A stretch of 34,325 nt of DNA from Treponema sp. (GCA_009784775.1 WQXQ01000012.1:1-34325); one strand, 5' to 3'. Counted from the first letter of the stretch, positions 15,718-24,736 are shown. Notes: generated by a model from the sequence alone, not told the origin. Translations and numbers: made by a program.

Positions 15718-17277
15718 ATGATCAAGACAGCAACAAAAATCATCGCTTTGGTTGCGATGATGATGATTGGGGTAGTGTTTGTATTCGCACAGGCAGAATC
15801 GAACACTAGCAAAGCAACATTTGGCGAACTGTACACGGATGCTGACTATTTCTTTCATAGTGTTTACTGGAAAGATTTAGAATTCGACAAGTTTTTCGCC
15901 TACTCTCGTTTTGGGGCCAATATCCCGGATGCCAAGCTGGACATAGGCACGGCCTTCAAACTGGACGACCTGTACGTGGCCCTGTATTACAAAGGCCAGG
16001 TAACCGAGTATGAAGATGGCACCACCAGACGCGGAAAGGTCAACATCGCCAACGTTGCTACTGACCCTGACAAAGAAGAAATGATCAGCGTCAGAGCAAA
16101 AAACAAAAAAAGCCCCGATGCAATCTATGGCGCGCTGGTGGGTCTGTCCAGCGGATTGGGGGTTAAATTTACCTTCCATGATGATCTGGAAATCACCGGT
16201 GCACAGCCCGCTGGTGGTTTTGGTGTCCTTGGTACATACAGTGATACCTGGCAAGGCAGCTTAACCCCCGCAATTGAGTTGGGCGGTGAATTCGGCCCCA
16301 TCTCCCGGATTGGCTTTAAAATGCCCATCGTATATGCCCGAAGAGAGAGCACCTTACTAGCAACCGACACCGTTACCTATACGACAACTACCCGTATATA
16401 CAATACAACTACTAACACCTGGGGTGACGCAACGAACAATACTCTCATTAACGCTGAAGGCAACTATCTTGAACCGACCATCTACCTGAAAATGGCTTTT
16501 GGTGCCCTGACTCTGGAAAATGATTTGTCTCTGCGACTCTACGGTGTTCCCATGGCCAAGTATGGCGGCAAAAGCGGTACCCGGCTGGGCGTTGCAAACG
16601 TAGAAAGCATTACAAGGAATGTAGCCAATGCGGCCGGCACAAAAGACCAATGGAGAGCTGCTTGGGACAACCGTTTCTATATTGCAGACACCATTACACC
16701 GTCCTATACCTTTGAAGGCGAAAACGGCAAGTTCAGTTTTGCTGCCTCGGCATATCTGCCCATGACAATCAAACTGGTAACCCACTCAACAAACTACAAG
16801 ACAGAAGGCAAGCCACACGTGGTTGATGGCAGTCAGGCGGATGTAGAACTGAATGGCATCTTTAGGCAGTCCAATTTTGGCTTTAGAATCGCGCCGGAAC
16901 TGAATGCCGGGGTTAAATACCAATTGTTGAACCCCCTGTCGGTACAGGCCGGCGTGGGCATCAACCTGTTTGACTGGGACATGACTGCCCGGTCAAATAA
17001 AGATACCAAACTGAGCACAAGTGACTTGGCTAAACTTACTCATACTGGTGGTATGACCGAATCCAGGAAAAATCAAAGTACACAGACCACCTCTGACTTC
17101 AACTATACGGAAGTAAATTATGCCCTTGGCTTTACCTTTTCATTCAAAGATACAGCCGCGCTGGACTTTGTGTACATCAATAAGGCTCAGCCAACTATAG
17201 CAAAGTCTGTGTACCGGGCAGTTGGTGATGGTATGGGAAATGGTGATACCTCTGTTGTTCTCACCCTTAAATTTTAA
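15718..17277 (+). CDS. Outer-membrane beta-barrel protein, paralogue A
   Basis: From ATG 15718 the product has 519 residues. AAAGGAG lies 7 bases before it; an in-frame upstream start at 15694 would add eight residues before the signal peptide. The signal peptide (MIKTATKIIALVAMMMIGVVFVFA) precedes QAESN. The body alternates polar and aromatic residues, rich in Gly, Tyr and Trp, as expected for a large barrel, and the chain ends in LTLKF with a C-terminal Phe, the usual outer-membrane targeting signature. Residues about 40-100 (DADYFFHSVYWKDLEFDKFF...LYVALYYKGQ) align with the next gene. No TonB box or plug is seen. A porin-like role in a spirochaete outer membrane is inferred; I do not recognise the family. 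Confidence 0.7.
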   Translation: MIKTATKIIALVAMMMIGVVFVFAQAESNTSKATFGELYTDADYFFHSVYWKDLEFDKFFAYSRFGANIPDAKLDIGTAFKLDDLYVALYYKGQVTEYEDGTTRRGKVNIANVATDPDKEEMISVRAKNKKSPDAIYGALVGLSSGLGVKFTFHDDLEITGAQPAGGFGVLGTYSDTWQGSLTPAIELGGEFGPISRIGFKMPIVYARRESTLLATDTVTYTTTTRIYNTTTNTWGDATNNTLINAEGNYLEPTIYLKMAFGALTLENDLSLRLYGVPMAKYGGKSGTRLGVANVESITRNVANAAGTKDQWRAAWDNRFYIADTITPSYTFEGENGKFSFAASAYLPMTIKLVTHSTNYKTEGKPHVVDGSQADVELNGIFRQSNFGFRIAPELNAGVKYQLLNPLSVQAGVGINLFDWDMTARSNKDTKLSTSDLAKLTHTGGMTESRKNQSTQTTSDFNYTEVNYALGFTFSFKDTAALDFVYINKAQPTIAKSVYRAVGDGMGNGDTSVVLTLKF

Positions 17278-17313
17278 CCGCGCAAGCGTATAGCACTATA
17301 AAGGAGTTTCTAA

Positions 17314-18753
17314 ATGATACAGAAACTAAAACCGATAATTTGCTTTGCCGCGGTACTGTTGTTGAGTACACAGGTACTGTGGGCACAGCCGGCACCTCCC
17401 GCATTTACTCCAACCGATCCGGAGTTTGTGGGCGTAGATCCGGCCTCTGCCATGGGCGAAGCTACTAATTTCCGCTTCCTTACCGATGTAGACTCATTTT
17501 TCCACGTAAACTATTGGCAGGACCTTGAAGCCGCCAAATGGTTCAGCTACCTTAAAATGCAAGACATTAAAACAGGTAGCCCTTGGGAAATGGGCCTTGC
17601 ACTGGGTTTGGAAAATGCCTATGTGGGGTTGTACTACCACGGTCAGTTTAATGACGGGGTAGAACAACTGGGCACTCTCAACCATGATAACCGCACCTGG
17701 ACTGGAGGCATCTCTGGCGACATAAGCCGCCGTAACTATTTTGGGCTCTTATTGGGGAAAGGGGATCATGGGTTAAAATTCAGCATAAACCAATCGCTGG
17801 TTACCTATGATTTTGAAGGCTACCACGATACTGAATTTATTCACTATCGGGGCCAGCACGGCTCCGTAACCCCCGCATTCCAGTGGGGCTCAGCCAAAGA
17901 TCTGGAAATAGGCAAGCGCACTTGGCGGCCCTCGGCCGGTCTCGCCCTTGAGGTAAACTTTAATAATCGGACAACCGTAAGCATTACCGACAAAGACGGA
18001 AATACCGACTATGATGATGCTACTGCCAACGCTAACAGCAGCATGAGGCCCATTATCACCTTTGACACCGGCTACATTAGCCTGTGGGACGGCGACTGGG
18101 GAACCATGACCTTTGGCGTTAGTGAAGAATTCAGTCTTACGATTGAAGGCGAAGGCACCGAATCTGCGGTTGAGTGGGACAATATTCTGACCCCATACCT
18201 TGCGTTTAACTACACCGTAACCGAGTACTTCGCTCTGGGCACAAAACTCACGGTACCCATTCTGTGCGGGTGGAACCCCGCCAATGACATTTACTTTGGC
18301 GTTGGCGCTAAAAACAATACCGACAAAGAAAACCTTCCTGCTCTGGCAACCGGCTTCCAGTTGAAAGGTTCAATCCTGAATAACTGGGTAGGCAAGTATT
18401 TACTGCCGCTGGACAAACTGTCTGTGAACTGGGGTGTTAAAGCTAATCTGCCGGGGTATTTCACCACCAGCAATTATGACAACGACACCCGTATAGATTC
18501 CGCCAGAAGACGCGGCTGGGTAACCGGCGACAATGACAACTTCCTGCAAATGGTGACTTTTGGCTTTACGTACGAACTTGCCCCGAATGCCATATTTGAC
18601 TGCACATTCGGCAACAACTCGTTCAAATTGCTCTTCAGCATCAGGCACGACGGCAGCCGTTCATCCAAAAAAGCGGATTCCGGCAGCAGCAGCTCCGGCA
18701 CCGCCGAAAGAATGGAAATCCCCGAAATACAAGCATGGGACGACGCTGAATAA
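17314..18753 (+). CDS. Outer-membrane beta-barrel protein, paralogue B
   Basis: This 479-residue protein has a signal peptide (MIQKLKPIICFAAVLLLSTQVLWA, then QPAPP) and a barrel-like body. Its DVDSFFHVNYWQDLEAAKWFSYLKM and LENAYVGLYYHGQF match the same region of the preceding gene, so the two arose by tandem duplication. After the last barrel-like strand (NNSFKLLFSIRHDG) comes an unusual Ser/Lys/Glu-rich tail of about 35 residues ending QAWDDAE, not the C-terminal aromatic of its neighbour. AAAGGAG precedes the ATG. The gene lies 36 bases after paralogue A and before a strong terminator, so both form one transcript. Confidence 0.7.
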   Translation: MIQKLKPIICFAAVLLLSTQVLWAQPAPPAFTPTDPEFVGVDPASAMGEATNFRFLTDVDSFFHVNYWQDLEAAKWFSYLKMQDIKTGSPWEMGLALGLENAYVGLYYHGQFNDGVEQLGTLNHDNRTWTGGISGDISRRNYFGLLLGKGDHGLKFSINQSLVTYDFEGYHDTEFIHYRGQHGSVTPAFQWGSAKDLEIGKRTWRPSAGLALEVNFNNRTTVSITDKDGNTDYDDATANANSSMRPIITFDTGYISLWDGDWGTMTFGVSEEFSLTIEGEGTESAVEWDNILTPYLAFNYTVTEYFALGTKLTVPILCGWNPANDIYFGVGAKNNTDKENLPALATGFQLKGSILNNWVGKYLLPLDKLSVNWGVKANLPGYFTTSNYDNDTRIDSARRRGWVTGDNDNFLQMVTFGFTYELAPNAIFDCTFGNNSFKLLFSIRHDGSRSSKKADSGSSSSGTAERMEIPEIQAWDDAE

Positions 18754-18778
18754 GCCACCCCCCTTGCCGTAACACACC

Positions 18779-18812
18779 AAGCCGATCGGACTCACCTCCG
18801 GTCGGCTTTTTT
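18779..18812 (+). terminator. Strong rho-independent terminator after the outer-membrane protein pair
   Basis: A stem of about 12 bp (AAGCCGATCGGA with TCCGGTCGGCTT, one G-T pair) closes the loop CTCACC and runs directly into six T (18807-18812). Confidence 0.92.
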
Positions 18813-18836
18813 GTTGCTGCCGTTGCTGGCTCAAGA

Positions 18837-18872
18837 TTCACACAAAGGCACAGAGGCACAAAGGGAAGAGAG
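18837..18872. repeat. Left repeat arm before the GxxExxY gene
   Basis: TTCACACAAAGGCACAGAGG and the following CACAAAGGGAAGAG form a left arm matching, in inverted orientation, the end of the arm at 19269-19380. It runs almost into the Shine-Dalgarno of the gene. Confidence 0.8.
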
Positions 18873-18882
18873 AGGAGATAGT

Positions 18883-19266
18883 ATGAAAGAAAATGAGATT
18901 GGTTCTATTATTGTTGATTCTGCTGTTTATTTGCACAGAAAGTTGGGGTCTGGTTTATTGGAAAGCGTGTATGAAACCGTTTTAACAAAATTATTGACCA
19001 AAAAAGGGCTGCACGTCCAACGGCAGGTATCAATTCCCATAGAATTCGATGGCGAACATTTTGACGAAGGGTTTCGGGTAGATTTATTCATTGAAGGAAA
19101 AGTCATTATTGAGCTGAAATCAGTCGAAAAAATAAATCCAGCCCATAAAAAACAATTATTGACATATTTGAGGCTAACTAATACAAAACTTGGCTTCATC
19201 CTCAATTTTGGCGCAGCACTAATGAAAGACGGCATCATCCGAGTAATAAACGGCACCTTAGACTGA
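18883..19266 (+). CDS. GxxExxY protein (PD-(D/E)XK nuclease-like)
   Basis: From ATG 18883 the protein has 127 residues; AGAGGAG lies just upstream, and the earlier in-frame start at 18811 would translate the repeat arm. The family signature Gly24-x-x-Glu27-x-x-Tyr30 is present (GLLESVYE). A PD-(D/E)XK-type active site follows: Asp67 in FRVDLFI, and Glu77 and Lys79 in VIIELKS. The family is assigned to the PDDEXK_3/GxxExxY group; its substrate is unknown. The gene is more AT-rich than gyrA and sits alone between inverted repeat arms, suggesting it arrived or moves with them. The motif assignment is firm; activity on nucleic acid is inferred. Confidence 0.88.
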   Translation: MKENEIGSIIVDSAVYLHRKLGSGLLESVYETVLTKLLTKKGLHVQRQVSIPIEFDGEHFDEGFRVDLFIEGKVIIELKSVEKINPAHKKQLLTYLRLTNTKLGFILNFGAALMKDGIIRVINGTLD

Positions 19267-19268
19267 TT

Positions 19269-19380
19269 CCCGTGCCTTTATACCTTTCTTCCCCTCCGTG
19301 CCCCCGTGCCTCCGTGCCTTTATCTTTCTTCCTCCGTGTCTCCGTGCCCCCGTGCCTTTGTGTGAAAAAATAGCGAGAAA
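19269..19380. repeat. Right repeat arms after the GxxExxY gene
   Basis: Successive degenerate units of CTCCGTGCCTTT / CCTCCGTGTCTCCGTGCC type end in GTGCCTTTGTGTGAAAAAAT at about 19352-19371. The end is the reverse complement of the left arm's TTCACACAAAGGCAC. Two sub-blocks (19269-19320 and 19321-19371) share CTTTCTTCC, so this side is longer than the left arm. It fills the space between the GxxExxY gene and the gyrA promoter. Confidence 0.8.
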
Positions 19381-19422
19381 AAACCCCTCAAAAAACCCCT
19401 TCATCTTTTTTCTTAAAAAGTG

Positions 19423-19428
19423 TATACT
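19423..19428 (+). promoter_or_regulatory. Candidate -10 box of gyrA
   Basis: TATACT ends 8 bases before the gyrA ATG (19437), putting the expected transcription start at about 19434-19436. No convincing -35 and no Shine-Dalgarno are visible, so the mRNA may be leaderless. Confidence 0.5.
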
Positions 19429-19436
19429 AGCCGTAT

Positions 19437-21914
19437 ATGTCAGAAACCATGGACACCAAAGATAGTACTCCAGCGCCCGCCGGTAGAGTAATACCGATCG
19501 CGATAGAAGACGAAGTAAAAACTGACTACCTCAATTATGCCATGTCGGTCATTGTAAGCCGGGCACTGCCGGATGTGCGGGACGGCCTTAAACCCGTCCA
19601 CCGGCGGCTCCTGTACGCAATGGATGAACTGGGACTGCGGCCCGGTTCGGCAACCAAAAAAAGCGCCCGCATTGTCGGTGACGCAATGGGTAAATACCAC
19701 CCCCACGGCGACCTGTCCCTGTACGATGCCCTGGTGCGTATGGCCCAGGACTTTTCCCTGCGCTACCCGCTGGTGCATGGGCAGGGTAACTTTGGCTCCA
19801 TCGACGATGATCCCCCGGCAGCCATGCGCTACACCGAGGCAAAAATCTCCAAAATCGGCGATGAAATGCTGGTCGACCTCAAAAAGGAAACCGTCGATTT
19901 TGTCCCCAACTTTGACGAATCGGATGAAGAGCCAACCGTACTGCCCGCCGCCGTTCCCAATTTATTGGTCAACGGTTCAAGCGGCATTGCCGTTGGTATG
20001 GCCACCAATATGGCCCCCCATAATCTGGTTGAAATCTGCGATGCAATCTGCGCCCACATTGACAATCCGGAAATGACGATTGATGAACTAATGCACTTTG
20101 TCCACGGACCGGATTTTCCCACCGGCGGAGTCATTTTTGGCCGCCGGGGAATCCGCGATGCGTATAAAACCGGGCGGGGCAAGCTGTTGGTACGGGGCAA
20201 ATTCAATGTTGAAACCACCAAGGCCGGAAAAGAAAAAATTATTTTTACCGAAATTCCCTATAACGTAAACAAGGCCATGCTGCTGGAAAAAATCGGGCAG
20301 TTAATGCGGGACAAAGTAATCGACGGCATCGCTCATGCCAACGATGAATCCGACCGCGAAGGCATACGCATTGTTATCGAACTGAAAAAAGGCGCCATTG
20401 TAAAAGTGGTGCTTAATCAGCTTTTTTCCAATACCCAACTGCAAACTTCGTTCGGCATCATCAACCTGGCGCTGGTGGGCGGCAGACCCCAATGCCTCAA
20501 CCTGAAAGAGCTTATTCACTATTTTATCGAACACCGGGTAGATGTGGTCACCCGCCGGACCCGCTACGATCTGCGAAAAGCCGAAGAACGCGCCCACATT
20601 CTGGAAGGGCTGGTTATTGCCCTGGCCAATATCGACGAAGTCATTGCTGTTATCAAGGCCAGCCGCGATGTAGCCGCCGCCCGGCTTAAATTGCAGGAAC
20701 GCTTTAAGCTGACAGAAGCCCAGTCCGAAGCCATCGTTGAAATGCGTCTGGGCCGCCTGACCAGTCTGGAAATCGAAAAAATTCAGCAGGAACTGGCGGA
20801 ACTGAAAGTCCAAATTGCCTATTACAAATCGCTGCTGGCCGATGAAAAAAAGCTGCGCGGCGTAATCAAAGACGAGACCAAAGTCATTGCCGAAAAATTC
20901 GGCGACAAACGGCGCACGGAAATTGTCGCCGGCGAAGTAGAAAATATCAATATCGAAGACCTGATAAAGAAAGAAGAAATGATAATTCTCATCTCCAACC
21001 TGGGCTATGTAAAGCGGGTTCCGGTTTCAGCCTATAAAAATCAAGGTCGGGGAGGGAAAGGAATGCAAAGCGCAAAGCTTGCGGAGGATGATTTTGTGGA
21101 ACAGATTTTTGTCGCTTCTACCCATGAGTACATTATGTTCATTACCAGTGCGGGCAAAGCCTACTGGATGAAAGTACACGAACTGCCGGAAGGCAGCCGG
21201 ACCGCCAAGGGCTCGCACATCAAGAGCCTGCTTACGGTTTCACCTAACGAGGACATCTCGGCAGTAGTTTCCCTTAAGGATTTCAGTGACACTGAATTCC
21301 TGTTTATGGGAACGGCCTGCGGCGTTGTCAAAAAAGTAAAAACAAGCGAATTTGCCAACGCAAAAACCAGAGGCATTGTTGCCATAAATCTGGACGACGG
21401 CGATAAGCTGGTCAGCGCCCTTTTAACCAAAGGCACCGACGAGGTCGTGCTTATTTCCCGCCGCGGGCAGGCACTGCGCACCCATGAAGACAATGTGCGC
21501 GCAATGGGACGTTCCTCGCGGGGCGTCACCGGCATGAAGCTGGCAAACGGCGATGAACTGGCCGGTATGCTGCGGGTTGACGACAACGAAAAAATGCTGA
21601 TCCTTTCCGAATTTGGTTTTGGCAAACGGGTTGACTTCAGCGAATTTTCATCGCACGGGCGCGGAACAGGCGGCCAGAAAATTTACACGGTCAGCGAAAA
21701 GACCGGCGAAATTGTCGGCTGTGTCAGCGTACTGGAAAACGAAGAAATCATGTGCATTACCAGTCAGGGAAAATCCATCAAACTGAAAGTGAGTGAGATA
21801 CGCGTTATGGGACGCAGCGCCCAGGGCGTAAGGATACTCAGCATTGATAAGCCCGATTTTGTTATTGGTCTTGACCGGATTATCAAGGAAGATGTACCTA
21901 TAGAAGGAGCATAA
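19437..21914 (+). CDS. gyrA: DNA gyrase subunit A
   Basis: GyrA is the breakage-reunion subunit of DNA gyrase, which with GyrB introduces negative supercoils. At 825 residues it is full length. The winged-helix/QRDR segment reads [30 protein letters not shown] and the catalytic Tyr is residue 132 in AAMRYTE. The C-terminal pinwheel carries the GyrA box as QGRGGKG (about residues 535-541), favouring GyrA over ParC. Position 93, equivalent to E. coli Ser83, is Leu, the classic quinolone-resistance residue. ATG 19437 is used; an internal ATG at 19449 is possible. gyrB is not in the window. A lipoprotein gene follows after one base, with its ribosome-binding site in the last gyrA codons. Confidence 0.96.
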   Translation: MSETMDTKDSTPAPAGRVIPIAIEDEVKTDYLNYAMSVIVSRALPDVRDGLKPVHRRLLYAMDELGLRPGSATKKSARIVGDAMGKYHPHGDLSLYDALVRMAQDFSLRYPLVHGQGNFGSIDDDPPAAMRYTEAKISKIGDEMLVDLKKETVDFVPNFDESDEEPTVLPAAVPNLLVNGSSGIAVGMATNMAPHNLVEICDAICAHIDNPEMTIDELMHFVHGPDFPTGGVIFGRRGIRDAYKTGRGKLLVRGKFNVETTKAGKEKIIFTEIPYNVNKAMLLEKIGQLMRDKVIDGIAHANDESDREGIRIVIELKKGAIVKVVLNQLFSNTQLQTSFGIINLALVGGRPQCLNLKELIHYFIEHRVDVVTRRTRYDLRKAEERAHILEGLVIALANIDEVIAVIKASRDVAAARLKLQERFKLTEAQSEAIVEMRLGRLTSLEIEKIQQELAELKVQIAYYKSLLADEKKLRGVIKDETKVIAEKFGDKRRTEIVAGEVENINIEDLIKKEEMIILISNLGYVKRVPVSAYKNQGRGGKGMQSAKLAEDDFVEQIFVASTHEYIMFITSAGKAYWMKVHELPEGSRTAKGSHIKSLLTVSPNEDISAVVSLKDFSDTEFLFMGTACGVVKKVKTSEFANAKTRGIVAINLDDGDKLVSALLTKGTDEVVLISRRGQALRTHEDNVRAMGRSSRGVTGMKLANGDELAGMLRVDDNEKMLILSEFGFGKRVDFSEFSSHGRGTGGQKIYTVSEKTGEIVGCVSVLENEEIMCITSQGKSIKLKVSEIRVMGRSAQGVRILSIDKPDFVIGLDRIIKEDVPIEGA

Positions 21915-21915
21915 A

Positions 21916-22383
21916 ATGAAACATTACGCAAAGTTAACGATCTTGCTGTTGGCGGCCGTGCCGGTGTTAATCGCCTGCACAGGCGCCCCTAAATTTTCAA
22001 ATATACAGAACAAAGATTGGTACCTTACTGAAGTACGCACCAAACCGGAAATTGATTTTGACCGCAAACAGCTGGCAGAAGAAAATTTCGGCGAGATCTT
22101 CACTTTGCGTTTTGAATCAGAACGGATCAGCGGTGTTGCCGCGCCCAACCGTTACTTTGCTCCCTATGAACAACAGGGCAAAGATCGGGCGCTTACCATT
22201 AAAACCATTGCGGGAACCTTTATGGCCCCGCTGCGTGAACCGGAAAAACTGAAAGAAAGGGATTACTTCGCCTATTTACAGAACACCACCAAGTGGAATC
22301 TGGTAAACGGCAAACTGGAACTACACACCAAATCCGAAGACAGCACCAATGTGACCCTAATCTTTACCCCCGCCGCAAAATAA
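21916..22383 (+). CDS. META-domain-like lipoprotein
   Basis: This 155-residue protein has a type II signal peptide with lipobox LIAC (Cys21). The mature part (NKDWYLTEVRTKP...FTLRFESERISGVAAPNRYFAPYEQQG...LTLIFTPA-like end) follows the pattern of META/HslJ domains: a W-x-L opening, a middle F-x-x-x-R-x-x-G region and a closing L-x-F strand. Such proteins are small envelope lipoproteins linked in some bacteria to heat or antibiotic stress; no function can be assigned here. AAGGAG overlaps the end of gyrA and one base separates stop and start, so it is co-translated with gyrA, an odd pairing. Confidence 0.7.
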   Translation: MKHYAKLTILLLAAVPVLIACTGAPKFSNIQNKDWYLTEVRTKPEIDFDRKQLAEENFGEIFTLRFESERISGVAAPNRYFAPYEQQGKDRALTIKTIAGTFMAPLREPEKLKERDYFAYLQNTTKWNLVNGKLELHTKSEDSTNVTLIFTPAAK

Positions 22384-22450
22384 GAAATTTTACTTCTTCT
22401 TTGCGTCCTTTGTGATCTTCGCGCCTTGGCGTGATGAACAGCGAGCAAAA
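22384..22450. repeat. Single degenerate arm of the intergenic repeat family
   Basis: TTTGCGTCCTTTGTGATCTT and the following CGCGCCTTGGCGTGATGAAC fill the gap between the convergent lipoprotein gene and guaB. The trailing GCGAGCAAAACT matches the tail after the 7.6-kb palindrome (GGGAGCAAATTTA). Only one orientation is present. Confidence 0.6.
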
Positions 22451-23902
22451 CTAAGCGCGTGAGTAGTTGGGGGCTTCTTGGGTGATGGTTATGTTGTGGG
22501 CGTGGCTTTCGCGCAGGCCGGCGGCAGTTATTTTGACAAACTTGCGGTACTTTTTCAGTTCATCAATACTGCGGCAGCCGCAATAACCCATTCCCTTGCG
22601 AAGGCCTGAGACAAGCTGGTTCATGTACGAACATAACTCACCCTTGTAAGGAACCCGGCCTTCAATGCCTTCGGGAACCGGCTCTTCGTCTTTACCCATT
22701 TGGTAACGGTCGCCTGCTCCATCGGCAATGGCGCCCATGCTGCCCATGCCGCGGTATTCCTTGAAAATTCTGCCGTCAAAAATAATTTCCCTGCCCGGCG
22801 TTTCTTTCAAGCCAGCAAAAAGGTTGCCAATCATTACCACGCTGGCCCCTGCGCCTATGGCCTTGGTAATATCGCCGGAGAACTTTATACCGCCGTCGGC
22901 AATAACCGGAATGCCGGATTTTGCCGCTTCTTCGGCACAGTCCAGCACTGCGGTAAACTGCGGCACGCCTATTCCCGAAACAATCCGCGTGGTGCAAATG
23001 GAGCCGGGACCAATGCCCACCTTTACCGCATCCACGCCCGATTCGATCAGGCGGCGGGTGCCGTCTTTGGTAGCGACATTTCCGCCAATCACCGGAATGT
23101 TATATTCTTTTTTGATGCCTTTAACCGCGTCCATAACATTTTTTGAATCACCATGAGCGGTATCCAGTACGACAAAATCAACTCTGGCATCTTTTAACAG
23201 GGGCATCCGCCGCGTATAATCCTGCGGGGATATCGCCGCTCCTACAATCAGCCTGCCCGATTTATCAATGGCCGCGTGGGGGTAGCTTTCGTTTTTTTCC
23301 ATGTCGGTAACGGTAATAAGCCCGGTCAAACGCCCCTGACTGTCTACCACCGGCAGTTTTTCTATCCGGTGCTTGTCAAATTTTTCCCGCGCTTCATCAA
23401 CCGTAGGCTCACCCTGCACCACTACCATGTCAACAGTCATGACATTGGCCACCGGCAGGGAATCGTCACGGCAAAAACGCAAATCGCGGCTGGTAATAAT
23501 GCCTTTCAGCCGCCCGTCTGCGCCAACCACCGGCAAACCGGACACGCCGTATTTATCAATCAGCGCCTTTACATCCCGCACATAGGCATTTTCGGGAACG
23601 GTTATGGGTGAATCGATAATCCAGTTGAGGTACCGTTTAACGCCCGCCACCTGCCGGGCTTGTTCTTCAGGTTTAAGGTTCCGGTGTATCACGCCCGCGC
23701 CGCCCTGCAGGGCAATGGCAATAGCAAGTTTTTCTTCGGTTACGGTATCCATTGCCGCCGAAATAACCGGCACATTAAGCGTTATACCGGCGCACAGTGT
23801 TGTTTTTACATCACAATCCCTGGGCAATACATCGGAGTATCCTGGCAGTAACAGTATATCATCGTACGAGAGGCCTTCGGCAAATATTCTTTGAGCTTCC
23901 AT
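22451..23902 (-). CDS. guaB: Inosine-5'-monophosphate dehydrogenase
   Basis: GuaB oxidises IMP to XMP with NAD+, the committed step of GMP synthesis. From ATG 23902 it has 483 residues. The (beta/alpha)8 barrel starts at [17 protein letters not shown], two CBS domains occupy about residues 95-205, and the catalytic loop is [18 protein letters not shown] with Cys303. The C-terminal flap is YRGMGSMGA. The in-frame extension to 23926 has no support and would read into the promoter. A good promoter lies so close to the ATG that the transcript should be leaderless or nearly so. Confidence 0.96.
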   Translation of the reverse strand: MEAQRIFAEGLSYDDILLLPGYSDVLPRDCDVKTTLCAGITLNVPVISAAMDTVTEEKLAIAIALQGGAGVIHRNLKPEEQARQVAGVKRYLNWIIDSPITVPENAYVRDVKALIDKYGVSGLPVVGADGRLKGIITSRDLRFCRDDSLPVANVMTVDMVVVQGEPTVDEAREKFDKHRIEKLPVVDSQGRLTGLITVTDMEKNESYPHAAIDKSGRLIVGAAISPQDYTRRMPLLKDARVDFVVLDTAHGDSKNVMDAVKGIKKEYNIPVIGGNVATKDGTRRLIESGVDAVKVGIGPGSICTTRIVSGIGVPQFTAVLDCAEEAAKSGIPVIADGGIKFSGDITKAIGAGASVVMIGNLFAGLKETPGREIIFDGRIFKEYRGMGSMGAIADGAGDRYQMGKDEEPVPEGIEGRVPYKGELCSYMNQLVSGLRKGMGYCGCRSIDELKKYRKFVKITAAGLRESHAHNITITQEAPNYSRA

Positions 23903-23907
23903 ATTCG

Positions 23908-23936
23908 ATGGTACACAATCCCACAATAAGTGTCAA
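23908..23936 (-). promoter_or_regulatory. guaB promoter, probably leaderless
   Basis: On the minus strand TTGACA (23936-23931), a 17-base spacer and TACCAT (23913-23908) form a near-consensus promoter. Only five bases separate the -10 box from the ATG at 23902, so transcription would start at about the A of the ATG. The -35 box overlaps the stop codon of the upstream gene. No Shine-Dalgarno is present. Confidence 0.7.
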
Positions 23937-24736
23937 GGGGCTGAAAAAGTGCGTATGTGCGCGGTAAACCATTGGAGTATTGCTTCTACGCGGTTGGTAA
24001 ATGAAGCGCCAATGCGATCGCCCATGCCGGGAAGAGCCACCGCTTTTGCCATTGCTGCGGCATAGAGCACCAGCGAATCACCGGTATCAATGATCGCAAT
24101 TATCGTGCGGCATTTGTTCTTGCCTACTGCGGGAATAATCCCCACATTCATGGCCGTCACATTTTCCTGCATCAAAAAAATGGCATCCGCGCTGGCGGCA
24201 TAATCAAACCGGTAGATATTATCGCCAAAGGTAAGGTCTTTTTGCCGGGCGTGCAATACCAGCGCATTCGGCAATACGGAATGTACCGGATCGGGCAGCG
24301 GCTTTTTGCTTTCGGGGCTGTCTATTACCTGCGATGTTTCATAAAAAGTCCGCATGGCTTTGCGGCTTTCCGAATAATACTGAATTCCGGCAAGGGTACT
24401 CAGCGCAGTCAATTGGTTGAACAGATCAAGCTGCTGCGCATTGCTCCATTCCGTGTGCGATGCAGCAGGTTTGTGATACACAGAAAGCGTTTCCACCAAC
24501 AGGTTGGGATCCAGCGACCATATATTCCCCGCCATAAAATACTGCAATGCTTCATGCCGGGGTAAAAGGCGGGGGCTGGGGTTTTTAAACTGCAGCTCCG
24601 TTATAAGTTCATCTGAAGCCCTAAAAACGCCCGCCCGCTCAACACCCACAAGCTCTTCCAAAGAAACACCAAAAACAGGCACAAGGCACAAAGAACAAAG
24701 AATAAAGAATAAAGAACAAAGAAAGAGCCTGCTCAT
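23933..24736 (-). CDS. Conserved exported protein, possibly DUF6675
   Basis: This 267-residue protein has a signal peptide (MSRLFLCSLFFILCSLCLVPVFG). The mature part has few recognisable motifs: an N-terminal helical region with RLLPRHEALQYFMAG, then WSNAQQLDLFNQLTALSTLAGIQYYSESRKAMRTFYETS and, near the end, TIIAIIDTGDSLVLYAAAMAKA. It recalls an uncharacterised spirochaete family I know as DUF6675, but I cannot verify this. Its ATG overlaps the jag stop (ATGA). The signal peptide is encoded by tandem AAAGAAY heptamers. Location is inferred as periplasmic. Confidence 0.6.
   Translation of the reverse strand: MSRLFLCSLFFILCSLCLVPVFGVSLEELVGVERAGVFRASDELITELQFKNPSPRLLPRHEALQYFMAGNIWSLDPNLLVETLSVYHKPAASHTEWSNAQQLDLFNQLTALSTLAGIQYYSESRKAMRTFYETSQVIDSPESKKPLPDPVHSVLPNALVLHARQKDLTFGDNIYRFDYAASADAIFLMQENVTAMNVGIIPAVGKNKCRTIIAIIDTGDSLVLYAAAMAKAVALPGMGDRIGASFTNRVEAILQWFTAHIRTFSAP
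24688..24727. repeat. Tandem AAAGAAC/AAAGAAT heptamers within a signal-peptide coding region
   Basis: About five heptamers of AAAGAAY type are read on the minus strand as the hydrophobic core LFLCSLFFILCSLC of the signal peptide. Confidence 0.75.
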
